Shown piece by piece: positions 1-5,822 of a stretch of 5,822 nucleotides of DNA. The stretch is from positions 1 through 5,822 of the forward strand of contig JABJOR010000324.1 in the NCBI GenBank assembly GCA_018664265.1, written 5' to 3'. The notes beneath the pieces were generated by a model. It was not told the origin of the DNA. It saw only the letters and a program-made list of their open reading frames with translations, and made no database searches. Origin of the DNA: Rhodospirillales bacterium. GTDB taxonomy: Bacteria; Pseudomonadota; Alphaproteobacteria; Rhodospirillales; Casp-alpha2. The stretch's first letter is position 1. Every line of letters begins with the position of its first letter. The translations under genes were made by a program, and so were the position numbers.

Positions 1-341
1 ACGCCACGAATTTTTGCCTTTTTGAGTGTGATGTCTGTGCCGGGAATGTATTGTCCGGACGGGGCAAACACACCGGTCATGCCGGTGCGCGCATTGGGGG
101 CACCACAAACAACCTGTATGGGCGCGTCGCCACCAAAGTCCACGGAACAGACCCGCAGGCGATCCGCGTCCGGGTGTTGAACGGCTTCGACAACACGGGC
201 AATCACAAAGTCTTCCAGACCTTCTGCACGGTTGGTGACGCCTTCGACCTCCAGACCAACCATGGTCAGGCGTTCAACGATTTCATCCAGCGTTGCTTCG
301 GTTTCAAGAAATTCTTTAAGCCACGATACTGTAAATTTCAT
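1..341 (-). CDS. pheT: Phenylalanyl-tRNA synthetase beta subunit, N-terminal part (cut by window edge)
   Basis: This is the first 113 residues of the beta chain of the cytoplasmic alpha2-beta2 enzyme that charges tRNA-Phe; the beta chain supplies tRNA binding and editing. The start reads [13 protein letters not shown], the usual opening of bacterial PheT. It is followed from about residue 39 by the OB-fold tRNA-binding domain, with [13 protein letters not shown] at residues 56-68 and [13 protein letters not shown] at 77-89, both typical. The ATG at 341-339 overlaps the pheS stop (ATGA), and a GGGAGG Shine-Dalgarno lies inside the end of pheS at 356-351, nine bases before the start. This supports translational coupling and an equal supply of both chains. 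The frame is open to the window edge; the B3/B4 editing, B5 and catalytic-like domains lie outside. The identification is firm. Confidence 0.96.
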   Translation of the reverse strand, partial: MKFTVSWLKEFLETEATLDEIVERLTMVGLEVEGVTNRAEGLEDFVIARVVEAVQHPDADRLRVCSVDFGGDAPIQVVCGAPNARTGMTGVFAPSGQYIPGTDITLKKAKIRG

Positions 342-1435
342 CGTTCCAGTCCTCCCACCATAGAGGGGGTATGCAAGGCCGAGAATCCATAATGACGCAG
401 CCAGCGTAAATCGGACTCATAAAAAGTTCGCAAATCAGGAATGCCATATTTCAACATGGCAAGGCGTTCGATGCCAAGGCCGAAGGCAAAGCCCTGATAG
501 ATCGTAGAATCGATTCCACAGTTTTCCAAAACCTTTGGATTGACCATGCCGGAGCCGAGAATTTCCAGCCAGTCATCGCCATGACCAATGCGCAATCCAC
601 CGCCTTCGCGGGTGCAGCCAATGTCCACTTCCGCAGACGGCTCGGTGAACGGGAAATAGCTGGGGCGAAATCGTACTGGAAGATCATCAACGCCGAAGAA
701 CGCCCGACAAAATTCAATCAGGCAGCCCTTCAGGTGCCCCATGTGGGTTGCCTTGTCCACGACCAGTCCTTCGATCTGATGGAACATGGGGGAGTGGGTG
801 GCATCGTAATCACAACGGTAGGTGCGGCCGGGGACAATAATGCGGATCGGCGGTTCCTGATTTTGCATGGTGCGGATTTGCACTGGGGATGTATGGGTGC
901 GCAAAACATGGCGTTCTTCCGGATCGTCGGGATTGCCACCGGGCAGATAAAAAGTATCGTGTTCCTGACGGGCAGGATGATCAGGTGGAATATTCAGGGC
1001 GGTAAAGTTATGCCAGTCATCTTCCACATCCGGGCCTTCCGCCACAGAGAAGCCCATTTCACCAAGGATGGCGACGACTTCGTCAATGGTTTGGCTGACG
1101 GGGTGAATAAAGCCCTGGGTTTGTGGGCGAGCCGGTAGAGAAACATCAACGCGTTCCTCCATCAGCCGTGCATTGAGCTCCGCACCAGCCATGGCGTCCT
1201 TGCGATCTTCCAGCGAGGCGGCAATGGCGGTCTTCAGTTTGTTCAGGCTCTGGCCTGCGGTTTTACGCGCATCGCCCTCAAGCTTGCCCAGCTCTTTCAT
1301 CATGCCGGTGATGCGGCCTTTTTTGCCAAGCTCGGCAACGCGAATTGCTTCCAGCGTATCAAGGTTGTCTGCTGTATCAATGGCGGTGCTTAGCTCGCTT
1401 AATAACTGTGCGTGCGAGGCTTCAATATCATCCAT
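338..1435 (-). CDS. pheS: Phenylalanyl-tRNA synthetase alpha subunit
   Basis: This is the catalytic chain (365 aa) of phenylalanyl-tRNA synthetase, a class II enzyme that activates phenylalanine with ATP and charges tRNA-Phe. Residues 1-95 form the N-terminal coiled-coil tRNA-binding arm ([14 protein letters not shown] at 37-50). The class II core follows, with [11 protein letters not shown] at 178-188, motif 2 around 202-224 ([18 protein letters not shown] then IEGL), the phenylalanine-pocket segment [11 protein letters not shown] at 261-271, and motif 3 [14 protein letters not shown] at 315-328. Ala317 in motif 3 matches the alanine that sets amino-acid pocket size in E. coli (Ala294). No core motif is missing. 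The chain is longer than the 327-residue E. coli protein, as I recall is usual in alphaproteobacteria. The ATG at 1435 fits the family start, but its Shine-Dalgarno is weak (GGA about ten bases upstream). An intrinsic terminator lies just upstream; pheT overlaps downstream. Confidence 0.97.
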   Translation of the reverse strand: MDDIEASHAQLLSELSTAIDTADNLDTLEAIRVAELGKKGRITGMMKELGKLEGDARKTAGQSLNKLKTAIAASLEDRKDAMAGAELNARLMEERVDVSLPARPQTQGFIHPVSQTIDEVVAILGEMGFSVAEGPDVEDDWHNFTALNIPPDHPARQEHDTFYLPGGNPDDPEERHVLRTHTSPVQIRTMQNQEPPIRIIVPGRTYRCDYDATHSPMFHQIEGLVVDKATHMGHLKGCLIEFCRAFFGVDDLPVRFRPSYFPFTEPSAEVDIGCTREGGGLRIGHGDDWLEILGSGMVNPKVLENCGIDSTIYQGFAFGLGIERLAMLKYGIPDLRTFYESDLRWLRHYGFSALHTPSMVGGLER

Positions 1436-1476
1436 ACCCGTAATTCCGTTTTATGTTTTTAAGTCTTTATGGATTT

Positions 1477-1518
1477 AAAAAACGAAAGCCGCCCGGAAGA
1501 TTTCTCTCCGGGGCGGCT
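1477..1518 (-). terminator. Intrinsic terminator between rplT and pheS
   Basis: On the minus strand, 33 bases after the rplT stop, an arm AGCCGCCCCGGA (1518-1507) faces TCCGGGCGGCT (1497-1487). They form a GC-rich stem of 11 pairs with one bulged base and a 9-base loop. The downstream tract is TTTCGTTTTTT (1487-1477). This is a textbook Rho-independent terminator for the rpmI-rplT transcript. It ends only about 40 bases before the pheS ATG, so it could act as a partial terminator or an attenuator controlling pheST. I see no Phe-rich leader peptide such as pheM of E. coli and no clear alternative antiterminator. Confidence 0.85.
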
Positions 1519-1550
1519 CGCGTAACTATCAATTCTTTAGCCAGCTTTGT

Positions 1551-1915
1551 TTATGCTGATGCTGCGAGAGCCGCCTGGGCCTGGTCAACAAGAGCTTTAA
1601 ACGATGCCGGTTCATTGATGGCGATGTCGGACAGAACCTTACGGTCAAGTTCGATACCAGCCTTCAACAGGCCATGCATGAACTGGAATAGTTCAGGCCA
1701 TGCTGACGTGCACCGGCATTGATACGTTGAATCCACAGTGCGCGGAAGTTCCGCTTCTTAACGCGACGATCGCGATAAGCGTACTGTAGGGCTTTTTCAA
1801 CACTTTGCAGGGCTACACGGTAGCTGCTGTTTGACCGGCCACGATAACCTTTAGCCAGCTTTAAAACTTTTTTGTGACGGGCGTGCGAAGTGACGCCCCG
1901 TTTTACACGTGCCAT
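1551..1915 (-). CDS. rplT: 50S ribosomal protein L20, reading frame broken by a one-base deletion
   Basis: L20 binds 23S rRNA early in large-subunit assembly and in several bacteria represses its own operon. The first frame (from ATG 1915) begins [16 protein letters not shown] and carries the hallmark [20 protein letters not shown] (47-66). After AAC TAT TCC (codons 75-77, about 1693-1685) it runs out of frame and stops after 83 residues, at 1664. The rest of L20 continues in the -1 frame to TAA at 1551-1553: [18 protein letters not shown], then a tail ending AALAASA. One extra C (TTCCCAG instead of TTCCAG) would give a normal 121-residue protein; the usual length is about 117-121. I see no slippery heptamer supporting programmed frameshifting. 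Because L20 is near-universal, a sequencing or assembly error is the best explanation; a real mutation is possible. The Shine-Dalgarno GGAG (1928-1925) abuts the rpmI stop (TAAGGAG), so the two genes are coupled. Confidence 0.93.
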
Positions 1916-1928
1916 TTGTTAGAGCTCC

Positions 1929-2129
1929 TTATTTGGAATACGGCATGTAGGATTTAACCATACGGGCGTTGGTTGCGCACAGAATACCGGTTCTGCGTGC
2001 ATTCCGTTTCATTTTCTGAGAGCGACGGCTGAGAAAGTGGTTCAGTCCGGCAGCCGCAGCAATGACTTTGCCCTTGGCCGTAAATTTGAAGCGCTTCTTG
2101 GCACTTGATTTGGTCTTCATCTTGGGCAT
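1929..2129 (-). CDS. rpmI: 50S ribosomal protein L35
   Basis: L35 is a small, very basic protein of the large ribosomal subunit, 66 residues here against a usual 64-66. The start MPKMKTKSSAKKRFK is the family signature, and the rest is rich in Lys and Arg (FLSRRSQKMKRNARR at residues 32-46) with the end MVKSYMPYSK. The frame stays open upstream to an ATG at 2291, but that extension has no family resemblance and covers the promoter. The true start at 2129 has an AAGGA Shine-Dalgarno at 2141-2137, seven bases away. rplT follows after 13 bp with its ribosome-binding site against the rpmI stop, so the two form a coupled pair. The structured leader upstream is the probable site of autoregulation by L20, by analogy with other bacteria. 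Confidence 0.96.
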   Translation of the reverse strand: MPKMKTKSSAKKRFKFTAKGKVIAAAAGLNHFLSRRSQKMKRNARRTGILCATNARMVKSYMPYSK

Positions 2130-2262
2130 TTTGCTATCCTTTTTAATAGAGGTGTTTTCAGACCTATGAAGATCAGGTCCGAATATCGCTTTCGAGCGGC
2201 GAGGCATGCCCTGCCATGCAGCTCGTATCAGATAAATATAAGATATATCTGATGGAGGCCGG
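2130..2262 (-). promoter_or_regulatory. Structured 5' leader of rpmI-rplT (candidate L20 autoregulatory region)
   Basis: With transcription starting near 2256, the rpmI messenger has an untranslated leader of about 127 bases. It contains several inverted repeats. The first pairs ATCAGATA (2253-2246) with TATCTGAT (2234-2227), an exact 8-bp stem with an 11-base loop. The second, CGCTCGAAAGCG (2198-2187), is a 4-bp stem capped by CGAA. The third pairs GACCT (2179-2175) with AGGTC (2165-2161). A further GCATG/CATGC pairing is possible around 2219-2204. In E. coli and Bacillus, L20 represses this operon by binding leader RNA that mimics its 23S rRNA site. The position suits such control; actual L20 binding is inference. 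Confidence 0.5.
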
Positions 2263-2291
2263 GTTATACTGGGTGTAAACGAGTTTGGCAA
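2263..2291 (-). promoter_or_regulatory. Sigma70-type promoter for rpmI-rplT
   Basis: On the minus strand, TTGCCA (2291-2286, five of six bases of the -35 consensus) is followed after exactly 17 bases by TATAAC (2268-2263, five of six bases of the -10 consensus). It lies between the infC terminator and rpmI, where a promoter is needed if the terminator is efficient. The predicted transcript start is near 2256. It shows that rpmI-rplT can be transcribed independently of thrS-infC. Confidence 0.75.
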
Positions 2292-2340
2292 GACAGAGAA
2301 TCGCTAATATGCAAGGTTTTCTCAGGTTTATGATTAAAGA

Positions 2341-2373
2341 AAACCCCCGTCGAACTTAATCAACAGGGGGTTT
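2341..2373 (-). terminator. Intrinsic terminator after infC
   Basis: It starts 24 bases after the infC stop. On the minus strand AAACCCCC (2373-2366) pairs with GGGGGTTT (2348-2341). Inside this, GTTGA and TCGAC extend the stem by five pairs (one G-U) around a 6-base loop, past one bulged T. The downstream strand continues TTTTCTTT. The long stem and T-rich tail make a strong Rho-independent terminator that closes the thrS-infC transcript. Confidence 0.85.
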
Positions 2374-2397
2374 CAAAAATCGTCTATAGCGCAGCTA

Positions 2398-2934
2398 TTA
2401 TTTCGGAGCTAGCACCATTGTCATCATGCGGCCTTCGCTCTTTGGAAATTGTTCGACCTTTGTGATTTCTTCCAGATCGGAGCGAACCCGATCGAGAACC
2501 TTCATGCCAAGGTCCTGATGGGCCATTTCACGGCCACGGAAACGAATGGTCATTTTTACCTTGTCGCCATGCCCGATAAATTTGTTAATAGCGCGCATTT
2601 TGACCTGATAATCATGCTCATCGATACCAGGACGCATCTTGATCTCTTTGATTTCAATGATTTTTTGCTTTTTACGCGCTTCATTGGCCTTTTTCTGGGC
2701 TTCGTATTTAAATTTGCCGTAATCGAGGATTTTACAAACCGGAGGATCAGCATTCGGCGAGACTTCAACCAAATCAAGGCCAACTTCAAAGGCCATTTCA
2801 AGGCCTTCATCTCTGGATACGACTCCGACCATCTCTCCGTCGGCGTCTACCAGTCTTACTTTTGGTACATCGATGAACTCGTTAATGCGCGGTCCGTCAC
2901 GGGACGGCGTCTTGTTATCTGGTTGCCTGGCTAT
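2398..2934 (-). CDS. infC: Translation initiation factor IF-3, starting at a non-canonical AUA codon
   Basis: IF-3 binds the 30S subunit, keeps the subunits apart and checks the start codon and initiator tRNA. From the AUA at 2934 the protein has 178 residues, a normal length. The N-terminal domain covers about residues 15-78 ([20 protein letters not shown] at 14-33, [20 protein letters not shown] at 53-72). A basic linker follows ([15 protein letters not shown], 77-91), then the C-terminal domain with [14 protein letters not shown] (96-109) and [15 protein letters not shown] (131-145), ending MVLAPK. The first ATG in frame (2832) would delete half of the N-terminal domain. Upstream of it there is no ATG, GTG or TTG before the in-frame TGA at 2940-2938. 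It follows thrS after 44 bp and is probably cotranscribed with it. The rare start implies autoregulation, as with the AUU start of E. coli infC. Confidence 0.95.
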   Translation of the reverse strand: MARQPDNKTPSRDGPRINEFIDVPKVRLVDADGEMVGVVSRDEGLEMAFEVGLDLVEVSPNADPPVCKILDYGKFKYEAQKKANEARKKQKIIEIKEIKMRPGIDEHDYQVKMRAINKFIGHGDKVKMTIRFRGREMAHQDLGMKVLDRVRSDLEEITKVEQFPKSEGRMMTMVLAPK

Positions 2935-2948
2935 GGCTCAATCCTCTC
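2932..2948 (-). promoter_or_regulatory. infC ribosome-binding site with AUA start codon
   Basis: GAGAGGA (2948-2942) is a strong Shine-Dalgarno match. Seven bases separate it from ATA at 2934-2932, which opens the frame ATA GCC AGG CAA and so reads (M)ARQP, the expected IF-3 beginning. The ATT overlapping the Shine-Dalgarno (2942-2940) is too close and hits TAG after three codons. IF-3 rejects such start codons, so rising IF-3 would lower infC translation. That feedback is established for E. coli and inferred here. Confidence 0.8.
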
Positions 2949-2978
2949 GGGTTATTAAAAAAAACGTGTCGTGTGTGT

Positions 2979-4892
2979 TCAGCCCAGTGGTCCGGCTGCT
3001 TCAGTGCGAAGTTTAGCGACTGCTTCGTTCAGCGCAACCACTTCTTGCTGTTGTGAGCCCAAACGACGCATTGCAACAGTATTATTTTCTGATTCTCGCC
3101 CACCAACGACCAAAATTGCCGGAACTTTGGCATGGGAGTGCTCACGAACCTTGTAATTGATCTTTTCATTACGCAGATCGATCTCACAACGCAGGCCCGC
3201 AGCTTTCATTGTATCGTAGACTTTTTGGGCGTATTCATCATGGTCATTGGTAATTGCTGTAACTACAGCCTGAACCGGGGCCAGCCACAGCGGGAAGCGT
3301 CCGGCGTGGTTTTCGATCAGGATTCCAAGGAAACGCTCAAACGAGCCCAAAATAGCCCGGTGCAGCATGACCGGACGATGTTTTTCACCGTCCTCGCCAA
3401 TATAGGCCGCGTCCAGGCGTTCTGGCAGCACGAAATCTACTTGCAGAGTACCGCACTGCCAGTCACGACCAATGGCGTCGCGCAGCACGAATTCCAGTTT
3501 TGGGCCATAAAAAGCGCCTTCGCCGGGGTTCAGGATGGTTTCGAGCCCTGCAGCAGCCGTGGCCTCTGTAAGGGCGATTTCGGCCTTGTCCCACGTGGCG
3601 TCTTCACCAGCACGAACTTCCGGACGGTCAGAGAATTTGACGACAACCTCATCAAAGCCCAGGTCTTTGTATACGCTCATCAAAAGATCGATGAATATTT
3701 TCGTCTCAGAGGTGATCTGATCTTCGGTGCAGAAGATGTGGGCGTCATCTTGCGTGAATGCGCGAACCCGCATGATGCCGTGCAGTGCGCCCGAAGGTTC
3801 ATTTCGATGGCAGGAGCCAAATTCAGCCATGCGGATTGGCAAATCGCGATAGCTCTTGATGCCTTGGCGGAAAATTTGCACATGACAGGGGCAGTTCATG
3901 GGTTTGATGGCGAGAAGTTTTTCTTCCACTTCCGTAATGAACATGTGTTCGCGGAATTTTTCCCAGTGCCCGGACTTTTCCCATAGGGAACGGTCGACAA
4001 GTTGCGGGGTGTTAACCTCCACATAGCCTGCATCATCAAGGCGTTTGCGCATGTAATCTTGCACAGCGCGGTAGAGCGTCCAGCCCTTGGGGTGCCAGAA
4101 GACACTGCCTGCGGCTTCTTCCTGAATGTGGAATAAACTCATTTCGCGACCCAAACGACGATGGTCACGCTTTTCAGCTTCTTCCAGCATATGCAAGTAA
4201 GCTTTTAGTTTCTTGGGGTCAGGCCAGCAGGTACCGTAGATGCGTTGAAGCATGGCATTTCTGGAATCACCGCGCCAGTAAGCCCCGGCAATTGACATAA
4301 GCTTAAAGGCTTTACCTAGCTTGCCTGTGGACGGCAGGTGCGGACCGCGACATAAATCGATCCAGTCGCCTTGTGAATACAGCGAAATCTCTTCGCCTTC
4401 GGGTAAATCCTGGATTAGCTCTGCCTTATAGGCCTCGCCTTTGCCTTCAAAAAACGTTATGGCATCGTTACGATCCATAACGGAGCGTTTGAACGGCAGG
4501 TCTTCATCGACGATTTCCGCCATCCGGGCTTCAATCTTGGGTAAATCTTCCGGGGTGAAGGGCTTTTCGCGGGCAAAGTCATAATAAAAGCCGTTTTCAA
4601 TAGACGGGCCGATTGTGACCTGGGTTCCGGGAAACAGGTCCTGGACGGCCTGTGCCAGAACGTGGGCGCAGTCATGGCGCAGAAGTTCCAGGGCGTCTTC
4701 GTCTTTTACGGTGACAATGGAGACATTGCTGTCTTCTTCAATAACGGTTGCCAGATCGACCATTTCGCCATTGATGCGGATAGCGAGGGCTGCTTTTGCC
4801 AGACCGGGGCCGATATCGGCAGCAAGGTCTGCGCCGCTTACGGGGCCGTCAAATTGGCGGGTGCTGCCATCGGGAAGTGTAATCAAAACCAT
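2979..4892 (-). CDS. thrS: Threonyl-tRNA synthetase
   Basis: This 637-residue class II synthetase charges tRNA-Thr in the cytoplasm (E. coli enzyme: 642). Domains in order are TGS (1-62, [10 protein letters not shown]), the editing domain with HxxxH (His73, His77) and CRGPH (Cys181, His185), which removes mischarged serine, the catalytic core (about 240-535), and the anticodon-binding domain (about 536-637). The catalytic zinc ligands Cys334 (in PMNCPCH), His385 (DDAHIF) and His511 ([10 protein letters not shown]) fall at the same numbers as in E. coli. Motif 2 ([15 protein letters not shown], 354-368) and motif 3 ([17 protein letters not shown], 515-531) are intact. MNCPCH has Cys336 where E. 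coli has Gly. The ATG at 4892 fits the TGS start but has no good Shine-Dalgarno. infC follows after 44 bp with no terminator, suggesting a thrS-infC transcript. Confidence 0.98.
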   Translation of the reverse strand: MVLITLPDGSTRQFDGPVSGADLAADIGPGLAKAALAIRINGEMVDLATVIEEDSNVSIVTVKDEDALELLRHDCAHVLAQAVQDLFPGTQVTIGPSIENGFYYDFAREKPFTPEDLPKIEARMAEIVDEDLPFKRSVMDRNDAITFFEGKGEAYKAELIQDLPEGEEISLYSQGDWIDLCRGPHLPSTGKLGKAFKLMSIAGAYWRGDSRNAMLQRIYGTCWPDPKKLKAYLHMLEEAEKRDHRRLGREMSLFHIQEEAAGSVFWHPKGWTLYRAVQDYMRKRLDDAGYVEVNTPQLVDRSLWEKSGHWEKFREHMFITEVEEKLLAIKPMNCPCHVQIFRQGIKSYRDLPIRMAEFGSCHRNEPSGALHGIMRVRAFTQDDAHIFCTEDQITSETKIFIDLLMSVYKDLGFDEVVVKFSDRPEVRAGEDATWDKAEIALTEATAAAGLETILNPGEGAFYGPKLEFVLRDAIGRDWQCGTLQVDFVLPERLDAAYIGEDGEKHRPVMLHRAILGSFERFLGILIENHAGRFPLWLAPVQAVVTAITNDHDEYAQKVYDTMKAAGLRCEIDLRNEKINYKVREHSHAKVPAILVVGGRESENNTVAMRRLGSQQQEVVALNEAVAKLRTEAAGPLG

Positions 4893-4979
4893 AATATTTT
4901 TGCCGTTTGTAGAGAGTTTTTACATGTTTGGATAGCTGGCGAACGTATACCAGCCATACAGCCTGTCAAGGTCGCTAAT
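4893..4979 (-). promoter_or_regulatory. thrS upstream region with hairpin and possible promoter
   Basis: This 87-bp gap holds an imperfect inverted repeat. On the minus strand ATGGCTGG (4957-4950) pairs with CCAGCTAT (4939-4932), eight pairs including one G-U, around a 10-base loop. No T-tract follows, so it is a poor terminator for the glycosyltransferase gene. A perfect -35 hexamer TTGACA lies at 4969-4964, but the only -10-like hexamer, TATACG (4949-4944), is 14 bases away, which is too short for a good sigma70 promoter. The hairpin may be a leader element controlling thrS, or have no role. Confidence 0.35.
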
Positions 4980-5822
4980 TTACGCAATTGCATCGGTTTT
5001 TATTTGCTCAAGTCCGGGGGCCAGATCAATCAGCGCATCAAGGACTGTTTGCACTGGCAAATCCTCCAGTGTTTCACAGCGTAAGATTTCCACGTGAGGG
5101 CCGCGTGGCGCACACAGTTTGGGGTCTGAATCGTGTGAAAAAAGTACCATGGACGGGCAATTGGACAGGGCAATCATGTGCATGGGGCCAGTATCATTAC
5201 CAATGGCAACAACGGCGCGTCTGCCAAGGGCTGCCAGATCAAGCATGCTGGTCAAACCGCACAAATTAACGGCTTTTGGACAGGTTGCTGCAATCTGGTC
5301 TAGCATGGGGCCTTCGGAATGAGTGCCAAGCAGGATCGGTGTGAAGCCGTTTTCAATCAGAATTTGGGCGAGGGTGGCATAATTTCTAATCGGCCAGCGT
5401 TTTGCCGGACGGTGAGGGGCACCTCCCGGAACCATGAGCACGAAAGGCTCTGTTATGGGGAAACGGGTGGTGTCTGAATCCGCCCAGGAAATATCTGGCA
5501 GTGGAATGTCCATAATGCTACAGGCATGGAGCTGTTCAGCTTGTCGATCAATGGTGTGCATGAAATCCCGCTGTGGGTTTTTGTGCGGGTGTGAACAGCC
5601 TTTGGCAATGCCGGACCATTTTGGCGGTTTGCCCGGTCCGAACAGATGAAAATACGATGAGCTGCGATTGGATGTTTGCAGATCATAAATCCAGCTAAAA
5701 CTGGCTTCATACAGGCGTTTGCGCAACTTCAGCCACTGTGAAACCTGATACCAGCGTGGTTTGCTGTCTATCCACACGCCGTCACAATATTCGGTGGTGC
5801 GTAACATGTCCGCGAAAGGACG
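4980..5822 (-). CDS. Glycosyltransferase family 9 (heptosyltransferase-like), N-terminus cut by window edge
   Basis: The last 280 residues of a GT9 enzyme are present; the frame runs open through the right edge, so the ATG at 5807 is internal. GT9 enzymes such as WaaC/WaaF transfer heptose from an ADP-sugar to LPS core at the cytoplasmic face of the inner membrane. Visible features, with residues counted from the edge, are VWIDSKPRWYQ (about 16-26), YDLQTSNRSSSY (45-56), WSGIAKGCSHPH (68-79), and the C-terminal nucleotide-sugar half. That half has VPGGAPHRPAKRWP (about 129-142) and the GT9 hallmark GNDTGPMHMIA (about 208-218). No signal peptide or membrane segment is visible in this part. It ends at TAA 4982-4980, 87 bp before thrS, and has no functional link to the translation genes. 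The family is well supported; acceptor, donor sugar and a precise Waa name cannot be assigned. Confidence 0.88.
   Translation of the reverse strand, partial: RPFADMLRTTEYCDGVWIDSKPRWYQVSQWLKLRKRLYEASFSWIYDLQTSNRSSSYFHLFGPGKPPKWSGIAKGCSHPHKNPQRDFMHTIDRQAEQLHACSIMDIPLPDISWADSDTTRFPITEPFVLMVPGGAPHRPAKRWPIRNYATLAQILIENGFTPILLGTHSEGPMLDQIAATCPKAVNLCGLTSMLDLAALGRRAVVAIGNDTGPMHMIALSNCPSMVLFSHDSDPKLCAPRGPHVEILRCETLEDLPVQTVLDALIDLAPGLEQIKTDAIA

Noticed and set aside
581..1138. Plus-strand open frame (185 codons) opposite pheS
   Set aside because: It is antisense to the conserved PheS core with no independent support; it is a shadow.
1664..1736. Programmed -1 frameshifting in rplT
   Set aside because: The junction (AAC TAT TCC AGT) is not an X XXY YYZ slippery site and L20 is not known to use recoding; a lost base in a C run is simpler.
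2173..2217. Possible 14-residue leader peptide (MAGHASPLESDIRT) in the rpmI leader
   Set aside because: It has no good Shine-Dalgarno and no run of a regulatory amino acid; short chance frames like this are common.
2130..2291. N-terminal extension of rpmI to an upstream ATG (120-residue protein)
   Set aside because: The extension overlaps the promoter and leader and resembles no L35; the 66-residue form has the family start and a good Shine-Dalgarno.
2951..2978. Run of eight T on the minus strand between thrS and infC, as a possible terminator
   Set aside because: No stable hairpin directly precedes the run, and the infC ribosome-binding site follows at once.
3132..3986. Long plus-strand open frame (284 codons) opposite thrS
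   Set aside because: It lies wholly antisense to the conserved thrS coding region and its translation shows no recognisable family; it is a shadow.
1..5822. A new defence, mobile or otherwise undescribed system
   Set aside because: All sizeable coding space is taken by recognisable housekeeping genes plus one GT9 enzyme; no transposase, integrase, repeat array or orphan gene is present.

Overview
The window is a dense block of translation genes, all on the minus strand, ending at its right edge in a sugar-transferase gene. Read in the direction of transcription (right to left) the order is: family-9 glycosyltransferase (5' end cut by the window), thrS, infC, rpmI, rplT, pheS, pheT (3' end cut). 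The protein sequences look alphaproteobacterial. Signs of this are the long PheS ending in an [12 protein letters not shown] tail, the IF3 start resembling 'MARxP...GPRIN', and the glycosyltransferase of the kind that builds LPS core. This placement rests on remembered family resemblance, not on a search, and I cannot name a genus. The wider order thrS-infC-rpmI-rplT-pheS-pheT is also the well-known E. coli order.

Right part (2932-5822): the glycosyltransferase ends at 4980. An 87-bp gap holding a hairpin separates it from thrS (threonyl-tRNA synthetase, all zinc ligands present). 44 bp after thrS comes infC. Its first in-frame ATG lies 34 codons inside the conserved protein, so the real start is a non-canonical AUA codon at 2934 with a good Shine-Dalgarno. 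A strong intrinsic terminator (2341-2373) follows infC.

Middle (1551-2340): a good sigma70-type promoter (2263-2291) and a roughly 130-nt leader rich in short hairpins precede rpmI (L35) and rplT (L20). This is where L20 autoregulation acts in other bacteria. rplT carries a single-base deletion near 1685 that breaks the frame at codon 78; removing it restores an ordinary 121-residue L20. Because L20 is a core ribosomal protein, a sequencing or assembly error is the likeliest cause.

Left part (1-1518): a second intrinsic terminator (1477-1518) lies between rplT and pheS, with no clear promoter or Phe-rich leader peptide after it. pheS and pheT (phenylalanyl-tRNA synthetase alpha and beta chains) overlap by ATGA and are translationally coupled.

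Together the genes supply two aminoacyl-tRNA synthetases, one initiation factor and two large-subunit proteins. I found no mobile element, CRISPR array, RNA gene or unknown protein family. No new biological system is evident; the points of interest are the rplT frameshift, the infC start codon and the untranslated regulatory regions.
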